NCBI GenBank assembly: GCA_030268105.1
Contig: BSDZ01000025.1
Coordinates: forward strand, 372,001 to 436,000
Length of the DNA stretch: 64,000 bases
Direction: 5' to 3'
Source: Volvox africanus
Lineage: Eukaryota; Chlorophyta; Chlorophyceae; Chlamydomonadales; Volvocaceae
This document shows, piece by piece, positions 33,512 to 44,748 of this stretch. The notes beneath the pieces were generated by a model. That model was not told where the DNA came from, ran no database searches, and saw nothing but the letters and a program-made list of their open reading frames with translations. The position numbers and the translations under genes were made by a program. Positions within the stretch are counted from its first letter, which is position 1, and every line of letters starts with the position of its first letter.

Positions 33512-34344
33512 TGTTGTACCTCTCCTTCGGGTTTGCTCATAAGTATCTGCACGTCTGGGGACTTCCGATACCAATGCGCGAGCACTTGCAAGTACAGCAA
33601 GGCAAGCGAGAGCAAACAGAGACAGCGGAAGACTTCAAGGCAAGAAGAAATATAACTTACAATCTTACAGATCGAAGCGATGCAATGGACGTAATCGCCG
33701 TCAGCGCCGGAAGCAAGCAATCATCACGCGGCGGTGATAAGCGAAGTTCAGGCTTAGCTCGGGCTAAGTACAAGAGCGGTTAGCAATAATGATGTTGAAC
33801 CCAAAGGTGTTCTCCGGTATCAAAATGTCTTGTCTTACTTAGCCATCCTCGCATCTGTTATACTCGCAGCATCGCGATGCCGTACAACTCACACTAGGAG
33901 GCCGATCCTGAGTGTGACAACCCTACTGCGTGTAGGCGATGTCCAAGCATAACAACATATAAGCCTTTCCGGCATTCACATGATGCAAGGGTCCGAATAA
34001 CGATATTCGGTTGCAAGGCATGTATCGCGACGAGTGCGGTGTTCCCGACATATGCCACCATGATGTAATATTATATCAAATAATATTACTTATTGCTCCA
34101 TAGCATGAGCATAATGCGCTTCTCAATTGTTCTGGATTTTATGCATGTTAGGCGGATCAGCCATGATGCAATGAGATGTATCGCAATGCATAATGGTAAC
34201 ATGCCAAACATATATAAATGTATGCAAATACATTTATGTTCATGCAAGATCATTCATATGCGTCATGCATTCATTAAGACAGCACACCGCCTTGTAGCGT
34301 CGCATTGACCTACACATCGGCGGGAAACGAACCGTAGCACAACA
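33512..34344 (-). mobile_element. Solo LTR, family B (833 bp), in gag leader of element A
   Basis: Runs from TGTTGTACC to GCACAACA on the plus strand, so its own orientation is minus. CACTA flanks it on both sides (33,507-33,511 and 34,345-34,349). Removing it with one CACTA keeps the element A reading frame (88+20+207 nt, divisible by three). Contains the family hairpins, for example TCACACT/AGTGTGA near 33,888-33,918. Confidence 0.92.
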
Positions 34345-34349
34345 CACTA

Positions 34350-34556
34350 AACGCGGTGTTGGCTGGACAGCATCTAAATCCGGAACAAATCAAGGCCTTA
34401 ATTCAGCGAACTACTGAGATAAAAGACGGCCTTACCGATTACATCGTGTTCCTCATTGGCCTACTCGGGAGTACTGTCGGTACGCGAGTAGTTGAAAATT
34501 CCTCCTGTGTTAACTTATTAACAAGTTCTTTTGCAAATTCCTATCCAAAAACATAA
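34350..34556 (+). pseudogene. Element A: gag-leader ORF, second part
   Basis: In frame with 33,492-33,511 across the solo LTR. It encodes residues like LAGQHLNPEQIKALIQRTTEI, which align with the 44,248-44,522 product of element B (LATLIAQTTEI). It ends at TAA before the main gag start at 34,568. The two parts may form one small protein of about 104 aa of unknown role; no family is recognised. Confidence 0.55.
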
Positions 34557-34567
34557 GTTCGTGTTCC

Positions 34568-35811
34568 ATGTCGGGACGTGAAGATAGTTCTTATCTGGGC
34601 ACCACAAGCCAACCCGACGGTGGCCTCGCCGCTAGAACCGTTTTCACTGATCCTGATACTGTGGGAACCCGTATTATGTCAGATCCTATTGTCCTTCAGA
34701 CCCCTTCACATTTAATTGTACCACTGTCGGCAGCGGCTACAATGAGTGAAGGAGCTGGAGTGCAACGGGCCCCGGTAACACCTGTGGTTCAAGAACCCGT
34801 CGGGATACCGGAGGTAATGAACTTGACCATCCCCGTGCCTAAGCTCAATATTTCCGCTGATGAGAAGGCAAAGAATTCAGGACATAGTGTCGCGGATAAG
34901 ACGTGAGCCTACGTTCGTGATGCTAGACAATATTTGCAAGCGGTGCACAGCGGGGGATGCGATTCCATTAAATGCCTGTTCGGAAAAAAGGAAACACTCT
35001 TGAGGGTGCCGCAAAGGATTGGTATGATGAGTGGACTACTGCTAGAGTCAAATATACGTTCGAGAACCTGATCGATGCTCTTCTCGCTTGTTTTGCTACC
35101 GAAGTTCGCTCGTGTAGTAATGAGGCTCGTAAGACGCTGGCACAAGGCACGTACCATATGCGTCCAAACGAGACCGTTCCTGCTTATCAGCCGCGTTTTG
35201 AAGCACTGATAACTCCTATTGTTAACTTTCCTGAGGAGGATCGTATTTTTTGGTTTCATCACGGTCTTACTGAATCCCTAGCATGATGGTGTGCAATGGA
35301 CCTTAATGGAATCCTGTTTCAATCCTACGACACTTTGGTAACTTTCGCTAGAGGTGCGGAGGTTCGAAATTTAGCTGGACGTGATGCTAAACAAATCCAT
35401 CCTCGCATCCACACGATGCAGGCGCAGGAACCGCCTTCGGAGACGGCACCGAAGGACCAGGGTCCTGATCGCCAACACCCTGCGGTGGCCGCGACTACCG
35501 TTCGAAAGGAAACACGGTATGACGCTCGCAGACGCCAAAGCCCAAGCAATCGTGGGTCCGCAGGAGCCGGGCCGAGTTCGGGCCATGTGAAAGGAAAACG
35601 AAGAGGGAGCACGCCGACTGTAGCTTCAACGCAGAACGCTGCTCCTAGCACTAAAAAGCCCCGGACAGAAGATCCGTACATGCAGAAGTCGGAGTGCCGA
35701 CGTTCAGAGTTTGATCGTCGGAAGATTGCTAATCTCTGCTTGAGGTGTGCAGGGAAGCATCCCACTTGCAAGTGTCCTCTTTTACCGCCTTTCGTACCCA
35801 AGACGACTTAG
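34568..35811 (+). pseudogene. Element A: gag, decayed
   Basis: Structural polyprotein of a Ty3/gypsy element: it binds RNA and builds the particle. Starts MSGREDSSYLG. The capsid-like part (AKDWYDEWT, about 35,010-35,280) aligns with element B, and the C-terminal basic region ends in a zinc knuckle CLRCAGKHPTCKC. Damage: TGA at 34,904-34,906, a one-base shift in the A-run near 34,987, and TGA at 35,284-35,286. The reading ends at TAG (35,809-35,811), which sits in frame with pol exactly as in element B. Confidence 0.8.
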
Positions 35812-36193
35812 GAAGTTGCCCGGGTTGCGGAGGAAGGGACTCCTCCCAGGACTGAAGGAATTGCACGTGGCCGCTGGCTGTCGTTGCGACCGGCTGTGAA
35901 GGCTCTTTTACCTTCTATTTTTGGACAAATTGAGCGCGCTATTGGGCGACGTTTCTCACTTGACGGTCGCACGGGACTGACCCATTTTGACTCGCTGTGT
36001 AATTTGTTCGCACCGCGCTGTCCTCTTTCGTCCTTTGATTTGTCCGGCCACATTACTTTGCTTATCCCTTCGTCTTTCCGTGAGTTGTGCGAACAGCTCA
36101 CCAGGTATAAAAGGTATCGTCGTCAAAATCCGGACACTGCAGCTTGCATACTAATTCCCTCTTACAGTCAGCGCAAAGTTGCAATGTGTTTTC
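35812..36193 (+). pseudogene. Element A: start of pol
   Basis: Continues the gag frame after the TAG. The stretch around [16 protein letters not shown] aligns with element B ([16 protein letters not shown]). It holds no recognised enzyme domain and corresponds to the spacer upstream of the protease. It is cut at 36,193 by the next solo LTR; a frame change lies just before that point. Confidence 0.7.
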
Positions 36194-37018
36194 TGTTGTA
36201 CCTCTCGTTCGCGTTTGCTCATAAGTATCTGCACATCTGGAGACTATCGACACCGATGCGCGAGCACTTGCAAGTACAGCAAGGCAAGCGAGAGCAAACA
36301 GAGACAGCGGAAGACTTCAAGACGAAGAGAGATATAACTTACAGTCTTACGGATCAGAATGATGCAATGGACGAAATCGCCGTCAGCGCCGGAAGCAAGC
36401 AATCATCACGCGGCGGTGATTTAGCGAAGTTCAGGCTTAGCTCGGGCTAAGTAGAATAGTATATAGGAATAGTAATTTAGAACACACGAGTGTTCTCCGG
36501 TATCGGATGTCTCGTCTAGCTTAGCCGTCCTCGCATCTGTTATACTCGCAGCATCGCAGTGCCGTACGATTCACATTAGGAGGCCGATCCTAGATGTGAC
36601 AACCCTACTGCGTATGGGCGATGTCTACTCGTAACAACGTATAAGCCTTTCCGGCATTCGCATGATGCAAGGGTCCGGATAACGATATCCGGTTGCAGGG
36701 CATGCATCGCGACGAGTGCGGCGCTCTCAACGTGTGCTTAAATGAAGTAATATTATATCAGATAATATTACTTATCGTTTTGTAGCACGAGCATAATGCG
36801 CACTTCAATGCTTCGGTTATTCATGCATGCTAGGCGGATTTGCCATGATGCGATGTCGCGATGGATAATGACAACATGCCAGATGCATATATAAATGTAT
36901 GCGAATACATTTATATCATGCAGATTCATTCATATGTAATGCGTTCATCACAAAAGCACTTCGCCTCGTAGGATCGCGTCGACCTACGCGTCGGCGGAAA
37001 ATGAACCGTAGCACAACA
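36194..37018 (-). mobile_element. Solo LTR, family B (825 bp), in pol of element A
   Basis: TTTTC flanks it on both sides (36,189-36,193 and 37,019-37,023). Minus orientation. The outer hairpin near 36,575-36,602 reads TCACATT...AGATGTGA, where other copies have TCACACT...AGTGTGA. Confidence 0.92.
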
Positions 37019-38120
37019 TTTTCCGATTCGAGTCGGACACTCTTCTGTTCAAAGGTGTGGATGTGACGGGAGAACCGACGATTTTACCCAAACTATCTTA
37101 TGCTGCTGAAGTTTGGTTTGAGGCCCCCTTATTGGACTTTACCAGGTTCGAACCTGCTTTAGGATCACTTCTACTTTCCGCGGAGTCAACTCCAACAGGA
37201 AATCGTATTCCTATCATCGAAATCGGCCTCAGTGGTCGACTGATGAAGGCGCTCATGGATACCGGCGCCAGCGACGACTTCATCTCGGCAAAGGAGGTGA
37301 ATGCATTGGGGTTGACCCCTCAGTCGTCTGATTGTGCACAGGTTACCCTCGCTGATGGAGGTAAGCATCCCATCGTGGGCAGGATCACCCTGAGCCTATC
37401 GATAGGCCCTCTGCGTGTTAGGGCCCAACCCTATGTGCCACAAGGTCTTTCGGAGATGGCACAGTACATTTTGGGTGCCATGACATTACAGCAGTACCAC
37501 GCGTGCATCGATATGGAGTCCACCACACTTAGTTTGTGCAAAGGGAACCTATCAACTAAGGTACCTTTCCTGTCGTACCAAGATGTCACACCAGAAGAGG
37601 GCGGAACTGTTGCGGAGCCTGAGGTTGATTTCGCTTTAGCGGCGATCATCTGCCAAAATCAAGAACCCAAGCTAATTGGACGCAAACAAACCGATCGGAT
37701 GATATGGAAAGGCGCCCATGTGTTGCTTGTGAGGCCACGGGTGCAATCGAATGCTACCACCGCACAGTCCACCGTGAAGGATCTTGAGGTCGAAGCCCTC
37801 TTGCATAAATATGCTGATTTTTTTCATGACATCCCAGGGCTCCCACCTATGCGACCTGTTGACCATACGATCCCTCTTGTGCCCGGAGCACAACCCATTT
37901 CAGGACCCATGTACAGGTTAAGCCCGTTGGAGCTGGATGAAGTGAAGCGGCAAGTGAGGGATCTGCTCGCAAAGGGTATGATTCGGCCCAGCACATCGCC
38001 ATATTCCGCACCTATATTGTTTGTCGGTAAGAAGGATGGGACGTTGCGCATGTGCATTGATGATTGGGGCTTGAACGCAACTATGATTAAAAATCGCTAC
38101 CCTTTGCCGCGCGTCGATGA
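37019..38120 (+). pseudogene. Element A: protease and N-terminal reverse transcriptase
   Basis: Resumes pol after the solo LTR. The aspartic protease has its DTGASDDFI motif near 37,258-37,284. It is followed by the linker to the reverse transcriptase, with [30 protein letters not shown] and YPLPRVDD. The frame is cut at 38,120 in the codons for DD by element B and continues at 45,567. The protease would cut the polyprotein; the reverse transcriptase copies element RNA. The open frame seen past 38,120 is LTR sequence of element B, not pol. Confidence 0.85.
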
Positions 38121-38934
38121 TGTTGTACCTCTCCTTCGTGTTTGCTCATCAGTATCTGCACGTCTGAAGGCTTGCGACACCAATGCGCAAGCACTTGCAA
38201 GTACAGCAAGACAAGCGCGAGCAAACAGAGACAGCGGAAGACTTCAAGACAGGAAGAGATATAACTTACAACAATACAGATCGAAGCGGTGCAATGGACG
38301 TAATCGCCGTCAGCGCCGGAAGCAAGCAATCATCACGCGGCGGTGATAGTGAAGTTTAGGCTTAGCTCGGGCTAAGTAGGGTAGCGTATAGCAATGATAA
38401 TGTAGAACACACGAGTGTTCTCCGGTGTCGAATATCTTATCTTGCTTAGCCGTCCTCGCATCTGTTATACTCGCAGCATCGCAATGCCGCACGATTCACA
38501 CTAGGAGGCCGATCCTAAGTGTGACAACCCTACTGCGTATAGGCGATGTCCAAGTATAACAACGTATAAGCCTTTCCGGCATTCCATGATGCAAGGGTCC
38601 GAATAACGATATTCGGTTGCAAGGCATGCATCACGACGAGTGCGGCGCTCTCAACGTGTGCTGTAATGAAGTAATATTATATCGTTTCGTAGCATGAGTA
38701 TAATGCGCACTTCATTGATTCGGGATTTCATGCATGCTAGGCGGATTTGCCATGATGCGATGTCGCGATGGATGATGGTGTCATGCCAAATGCATATATA
38801 AATATATACGAATACATTTATATCATGCAAGTTCATTCATATGCATTGATCGTTCATGCGTTCATCAAGATAGCATTTCGCCTCGTAGGGTCGCATCGAC
38901 CTATGCATCGGCGGAAACGAACCGTAGCACAACA
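38121..38934 (-). repeat. Element B 3' LTR (814 bp)
   Basis: Lies on the polypurine-tract side. Compared with the 5' LTR it has lost 17 bp, one arm of the AT palindrome near 38,680, and kept a CTCGTAGGGT word near 38,882 that the other lacks. Confidence 0.9.
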
Positions 38935-38952
38935 ATTATCCCCCCTCCCGTA
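38935..38952 (-). other. Element B polypurine tract
   Basis: On the minus strand GGGAGGGGGGATAAT abuts the 3' LTR. This is the expected primer site for plus-strand DNA synthesis. Confidence 0.8.
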
Positions 38953-38993
38953 TGCAGCGTCCTCGCTGCTTCATACAGCATCGACTGCAAGGG

Positions 38994-40727
38994 TCATTGG
39001 GCTTGCGTGGCACGTTTGCGGGCTTCTTCGAGCAGGGGCTTCATGTCCTGCGAGAAGTTGCATGCCGGTTCCCATGAGTTGTGCTCGCTGGTATACCCTG
39101 TCCACTTGACCAAGTACTCGTGTACTGTCCGCTTACGTCGGTGTCGGCCCACACGACGTGCGCGATAATCTAACACCCGCTCCACATCGTAAAACTTCTG
39201 TTTACCGGCGATCCAGGTCTCGGGAACTGGTTCGATCGCTGCGGGGGCGTTAGTAGGCTCAGGGATGGGTTCCGTACCACGATAAGGATGAACAAGCGAC
39301 ACGTGAAACGTGGGGTGAATGGTCATATCAGCAAGCAATGCAAGCTCCACAGCCACATTCCCAACCATGCGCATGACAGGATACAGACCAATCCAGCGGG
39401 GTAAGAGTTTTCGGGATCCGTCGGCCAAGGAACGCAAGTTCTTGGTGCTTAGCAGCACGAGTTGCCCTTCCGAAAACGTCACATCCTGCTTGGATTTGTT
39501 GTAGTATTCCGTCGTTCGTTGCTGCGCCGCGTCCAAACACGACTTCGCGTCTGTGATTCGGGACATAAAAGACTTGGCAAAAAGTTTAGCAGCAGGCACG
39601 TTCACTTCCAACTCACGCCACACGGGTAGCGCGGGATGAAACCCGTAGTTAAGAAAGAACGGACTTTTGCCTGTAGAGCGGTTAACAGCGTTGTTAAGCG
39701 TGAATTCTGCCGCAGTCAAATATGTATCCCAAACGAGTGGCGTGCGACCAGCATAATTGCGCAACATATCACCCAACGTGCGGTTTGTGCGTTCGGTTTG
39801 ACCATCAGTCTGCGGGTGGTACGCTGTGCTCAGGTTGACACGCATGCCAACTAGCTTGCAGAGCGCTTCCCAAAACTTAGACGTGAACTGCCCACCACGG
39901 TCCGAGATCACATTTTTGGGAACCCCGTGTAACCGAACCACATTATCGAAAAACAAACGTGCGGTTTGTTCAGCCGTGCAGGATGATGTGCATGGTGCTA
40001 GGTGGACCATCTTAGTCAGACAATCGACCATTACGAACACCGCATCATATCCCCCCTCAGTTTTGGGCAGCGCGACTACGAAGTCCATGGAAACACTTTC
40101 CCAAGGCGCATCCGGCACAGGCAACGGTTGCAACAACCCATGACCCTTACCGGACAAAGCCTTATTGCGCTGGCACAGACTGCATGTCTGTACGAAGTTC
40201 GCCGCATCGTTAGCCAAACGAGGCCACCAAAAGGAACGTTGCACCAAATCGATCAACCGCATGCTACCAGGGTGTCCTGCTAACGGGTCCTCGTGGAACC
40301 GCGCAAGGATGTCGTAGTGTAGCGCGTCGTCGTTCGGAACGACGATTTGTGTAGCTGCACCCTCCGTCCGTAGCCAAAGGCCATTCTGCTTGCGAAGATT
40401 TTCTACATTAGCCGGCTCCAAGAACCAGGCATCTGCGTTGTAGGCAACCTTCAACTGCTCCGCGAGGTCCGTCGCGATCAGCACCTCCTCGTTATGCGGT
40501 CGCAAGACGGGCGCTGCTAAAATTGCAGCGTGTAGCGACGGATGTCGACTGAGAGCATCGGCAATATTCAGTTTACCAGAAATGTACTCCCAGGTGCAAT
40601 CGAACCTAGCTAGGTATTCCATCCACCTAGCCTGACGGCGGTTCAACGTCGGAATGCTTTGCAAAAACGTTAGGGGCTTGTGGTCAGTCTTAAAGTAAAT
40701 GGGCGTCCCTCGAGGTAACAGCGCCAT
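38994..40727 (-). pseudogene. Element B: RNase H end, integrase and chromodomain
   Basis: A long intact frame holding the end of RNase H ([10 protein letters not shown]), then integrase. The zinc-binding part has FHEDPLAGHPG and CSLCQRNKA. The catalytic core shows MDFVVALPK, SDRGGQFTSKFW and QTERTNRTL, giving D, D and E. The C-terminal part ends in a chromodomain (YLVKWTGYTSEHNSWEPA), placing the element with chromoviruses. In known chromoviruses this domain guides integration toward marked chromatin. The frame ends at 38,994, 59 bp from the LTR. A one-base loss near 40,690 separates it from the upstream pol frame. Confidence 0.9.
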
Positions 40728-41018
40728 TCCTTTAAAGCATGCAACACTGCCAGAAGCTCCTGTTCCCCGGTGGTGTAGCGAATTTCCGCACCAGAAAACT
40801 TCTTACTCGTGAAAGCGATCGGTCGCCCTTCCTGTAACAATACAGCGCCGCTTCCAAATATTGAGGCATCAGACACTACCTCAACACGAAACGGCTACGA
40901 GTAATCAGGGAATGCAAGGGTGACATCTTCGGCAACGGTTCGCTTGAGCTCTTCGAATGCCCGCTGGCATTGCGACGTCCACGACTCGAGCGAAACGAAA
41001 ACGCCTTTGCGAGTTAAG
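40670..41018 (-). pseudogene. Element B: RNase H region, interrupted
   Basis: RNase H removes the RNA strand after copying. Visible motifs are [16 protein letters not shown] and [20 protein letters not shown] at 40,895-40,897 interrupts the frame where element A has a sense codon. A base is missing near 40,690 and one extra A sits near 41,048-41,053, so the region is shifted on both sides. Confidence 0.85.
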
Positions 41019-43046
41019 TTAGTAAGCGGGGCCGCAATGATGGAATATTTTTTCAATGAACTTTCGGAAATAATTGGTCAAGCCAAGGAACTTACGCAGC
41101 TCCGTGAGGTTCTGAGGCGCGGGCCAATCGCGAACCACGGCGACCTTCCGCGGGTCCATCTTCACACCAGTGGCTGACACAATGTGGCCCAAATATTCCA
41201 CCTGAGGCTGCGCCCAAAAGCATTTGGCGCGTTTAGCAAACAATTGCTCCCGCCTCATAACGTCGAGCACGAGCCGAAGGTGCTCCAAGTGCTCCTCGCG
41301 CGTCTTAGAATAAACCAAGATGTCATCCAGGTAGCAAACAACGAACCTGTCGATAAACGGCCTAAACATTCGGTCCATGACCGCCTGAAACGTCGCAGGG
41401 GCATTAGTCAAACCAAACGATAGAACCGTATACTCGAAGTGACCGAAGGGCGTCCGAAAAGCGGTTTTCGGGATATCAGAGGCAGCGATGCGGATCTGAT
41501 TATAGCCCTGTTGCAAGTCAATCGAGGAAAAATAAGCCGAACCCTTCAGCTTATCCAACAGGTCGTCAACGCGTGGCAAAGGGTAGCGATTTTTCACCGT
41601 ATTCACATTCAACCCCCGGTAATCGATGCACATGCGCAAGGTCCCATCCTTCTTACCGACAAACAAAATCGGTGCAGAGTACGGGGATGTGCTGGGGTGT
41701 ATCATACCCTTCGCGAGCAAATCCGTCACCTGGCGCTTCACCTCATCCAGCTCCAATGGACTCAACCTGTACATTGGCCGGGCCGTAGGCTGCGCTCCAG
41801 GCATGAGAGGGATTGTGTGATCAACAGGACGCATAGGTGGTAGGCCAGGGATATCTTTAAAGACGTCCTCATACTGCGACAGTAGGGCCTCAACCTCAGG
41901 ATCGACAGAAATCTGCGCGGTGGTGGCACAACAGCCCACCCGCGGCCTCAAAAGCAGTCCGTGGGCACCCTTCCGTAACAAACGGACGGCCTCCTTACGC
42001 CCGACTAGCTCTGGTTCGATTCGCGCGGCCATTGCGGTCACAGCGAAATTAACCATAGGCACCGCCTCAGCTTCGCCCTCCTTTGGTGTGACATGTTCGA
42101 ACGACAGGAAAGGTACCTTAATCGACAGAGTACCCTTGCACATATGCAGGGTTGCAGTCTCCATGTCGATGCGCGCGCGGTACTGCCGTAATGTCGAAGA
42201 CCCCATTATGTACGGTGCAGTCTCTGCTAAGCCCTGCAGCACGTACGGCCGGGTCACAACACGCAAAGGGCCTATCGATAGGCTAAGGGTAATCCTGCCC
42301 ACGATGGGATGCTTACCCCCGTCAGCAAGGGTAACCTGTGGACAATCAGACGACTCTGGGGTCAACCCCAGCGCATTCACCTCTGCGACAGAGATGAAGT
42401 CGTCGCTGGCACCGGTGTCAACAAGTGCCTTCAGAGTACGGCCATTCAACCCGATCTGAACCACTGGGACACGGTTATCTACGAGCGACTGCCCAGCAGA
42501 CAACGTTAGTGCACTTAGGGCGGGTCCGTAACCTACGGCACCCTCATCAGGAGCTTCGTACCAAACGTCAACCGAGTAGGATGTCCCTGGCCAGGGAGCC
42601 AGCGTACCCTCCCGATCCACATCATTAAACAAAACGGTGCCCGGCTCGAACCGGTGGACACGCCGCATACCCCTTAACGATGCCTCTGCCTTGCGCCGAC
42701 AGAAAGCGGGGAGTAATACACATGCGGCGGTGCCTGGATATCGACGCCTACATCTCCTATAAACGGCCAACTGTTTCGACATCTCATGCAGAGACGAGGG
42801 GATGAACAAAACCACGTGGTTAGACAGATCGATAGACGACAGGGGACGGCGAGGTGTAAACAAATTACACAACGGATCGAAGCAGAGAAGTCCGTCAAGC
42901 GTGATGCGTCGCGCAATGACTCGCTCGATGTGTCCAAGTACACAAGGCAACAATGCCTTCACGGCTGGCCGTAAGGATGACCACCGACCACGTGTGAGTT
43001 CAGAAATCCCGGGCGGTGCCCCCTCCACAGGAACCTGGGCAAGCCC
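41019..43046 (-). pseudogene. Element B: protease and reverse transcriptase
   Basis: One open frame. An N-terminal spacer is followed by aspartic protease ([14 protein letters not shown]) and then the reverse transcriptase with [41 protein letters not shown] and the catalytic [10 protein letters not shown]. It is in the same frame as gag, separated only by TAG at 43,047-43,049. The distance from the gag ATG at 44,282 to 41,019 is 3,264 nt, divisible by three. The frame is lost near 41,050 where a run of six A replaces five. Confidence 0.92.
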
Positions 43047-44282
43047 CTATTTCGGCTGAGGTACAAACGGCGGCAGTAACGGGCAATCCTTCGTAGGATG
43101 ACTCTCCGCGCACCGTAGACAAACATTGGCCGCTTTCCGACGTTCGAACTCGGAACGATTGCAATTCCATTTTGGCATAAACGAGTCATCCGTGCGAGTC
43201 CGCTTCGCATTGGGGTCAGAGCGCTGTGCGGCTGCCGACGACGGCGCACCACCACGCTTCCTGCTCTTAGCCGGGTCCGAACTCGGACCAGCTCCTCCTT
43301 ACCCGCGGACACCCGAGCTAGCGCCCCCGCGCACCTGGCGTTGCCGGTTGCTGCGTCGCGTTGCGGCAGTAGGCGTGGGACGGGTCGCTCCGAGTTCCTG
43401 GTCGAGAGCTACGGCTTCCCCAAGTGGATCCTGCACTTGCACGGCATTTGCACGAGGGACAGACTTGACTTCTTCCTCACCGGCAAGGAGTCGTATCTCC
43501 GTACCCTTAGCAAAAGTGACCAAGGCATCATACGACTTGATCGGCACCCCAGCCAAGTCAGTAGCGCACCATTTAGCCAAAAGTTTCGTCAGGCCTTGCT
43601 TAAACCAAAAGACACGCTCGGTTTCAGTGAGATCAGCAATGGGGGTCACAAGTGCTTCGAAGCGTGACTGGTACGCAGGTACATTTTCACCCCGACGCAT
43701 GTGGTAGCTACCGGCTGCCAAAACCTTACGAGCCTCCACATCACGTGCTTGAACCTCAGTAGCGAACCGTGCGAGCAAAGCGGCGATCATCTCGTCAAAA
43801 GTATAGTCGCCCCGGGCGGTGGTCCATTCGCGATACCAGTCCTTCGCTGAGCCCTCGAGGGTGTTACCAACGAAGAGACACCTGATACCATCATTATCAC
43901 CACCATGAACAGCCTGGAGATACTTTTTAGCGTCACGCACGTACGCACGAGTTGCATCGGCTATGCTATGTCCTGCTGTCTTTTCAGTTAGCGAGATATT
44001 GAGCCTAGGAACGGGAATTGACAATCTCATCACCTCAGGGATGTCATCATGCCCTCGAGCTTGAGGTAATGGCAGGACCCTTGGTCCAGCAGTGTTGTCC
44101 ATATTGGTGTTAACTGCTGAATGCGGCACAATTAAGTGAGCAGGGGTCTGAAGGAAAAGGGGCTCTTGAGTGGCTCGCGTGCCAACAGTCTCAAGACCTC
44201 TATCCGGTGCTCTAGCAGCCACAACAAAATCGGGTTGGCTAGCTAGGCTAGTGTGCGGCGTATCGTCGTGTTCCGCGGACAT
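43047..44282 (-). pseudogene. Element B: gag with one internal stop
   Basis: 412 codons from ATG (MSAEHDDTPH) to TAG. The capsid-like core has AKDWYREWT and SYHMRRGENVPAYQSRFEAL. The C-terminal basic region ends in the knuckle CLRCAESHPTKDC (C-x2-C-x3-H-x4-C). TAA at 43,299-43,301 interrupts codon 328, in a stretch where element A is open. Gag packages element RNA. The terminal TAG is shared with element A. Confidence 0.85.
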
Positions 44283-44522
44283 GGAGCACGAAGCGATACC
44301 CTAGGTTTGCGTAATAGAAGCCGACTTCTACCGCAAAGGCAAGAGTACAAAGCGATTCGGTGAGCCTACCGACAGTACTCTTGAGAAGATTCAGTAAACT
44401 CAGCAAGTAATTGCCCAGCTGAGTCCTGATCTCCGTAGTTTGGGCGATGAGGGTCGCCAAATGGTCCGGACGAAAGCCGGTCTCAGTCGCCGCGGCAAGC
44501 AATGCCGGTGCACTGAGATTAC
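44248..44522 (-). pseudogene. Element B: gag-leader ORF, exon 2
   Basis: Joined to 44,594-44,681 across the candidate intron it gives 363 nt in frame (120 aa). It contains LATLIAQTTEIRTQLGNYLL, matched by element A. It overlaps the main gag start by 35 bp in another frame. The role is unknown. Confidence 0.5.
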
Positions 44523-44593
44523 CTGCGACTCAGAGCGTACACTTACACAACAAGTGCAGCAATCTAAGCAAAAGCAATTAAACAATTACAAAC
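44523..44593 (-). other. Element B: candidate 71-nt GT...AG intron
   Basis: On the minus strand it starts GTTTGTAATTG and ends GAGTCGCAG. Both ends match the element A intron candidate, while the middle differs. Confidence 0.5.
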
Positions 44594-44681
44594 CGGAAGC
44601 GGCGGCGTCCAAAACGGCGCGGCCTAGGTCTTCGGCAAAAGTATCTAGCGGTCCTCGTGGTTCATCGCTGGAACTCACCAT
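44594..44681 (-). pseudogene. Element B: gag-leader exon 1
   Basis: 88 nt from ATG (MVSSSDEPRG) to the donor. Shares DTFAEDLGRAVLDA with element A. Without splicing it would be a 31-aa ORF ending SGL. Confidence 0.6.
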
Positions 44682-44731
44682 AGAAAGAACCTACTTCCGA
44701 TTAGACAAAGAGAGACAGTTAGGCAACGAAC

Positions 44732-44745
44732 CTGTCTCGATACCA
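44732..44745 (-). other. Element B: putative primer binding site
   Basis: On the minus strand TGGTATCGAGACAG starts three bases inside the 5' LTR. It has the same first 12 bases as in element A. Confidence 0.65.
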
Positions 44746-44748
44746 ATT

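Noticed and set aside
33512..37018. LTRs at 33,512 and 36,194 as the two ends of one element
   Set aside because: Each has its own matching 5-bp duplication (CACTA and TTTTC), and the DNA between them is element A gag and pol in continuous order.
40895..43301. TAA at 43,299 and TAG at 40,895 in element B as proof of a changed genetic code
   Set aside because: Element A has sense codons there and B also has frameshifts, so decay explains them. Only the gag/pol TAG is conserved.
44248..44290. A second intron joining the gag leader to the main gag frame
   Set aside because: The GT and AG candidates tried do not give an in-frame join, and the frame offset differs between elements A and B.
33269..44745. 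tRNA-His of the array as primer for these retroelements
   Set aside because: The complement of its 3' end would give TGGTGTCCCTAC, whereas the elements have TGGTATCGAGAC or TGGTAGCGAGAC.
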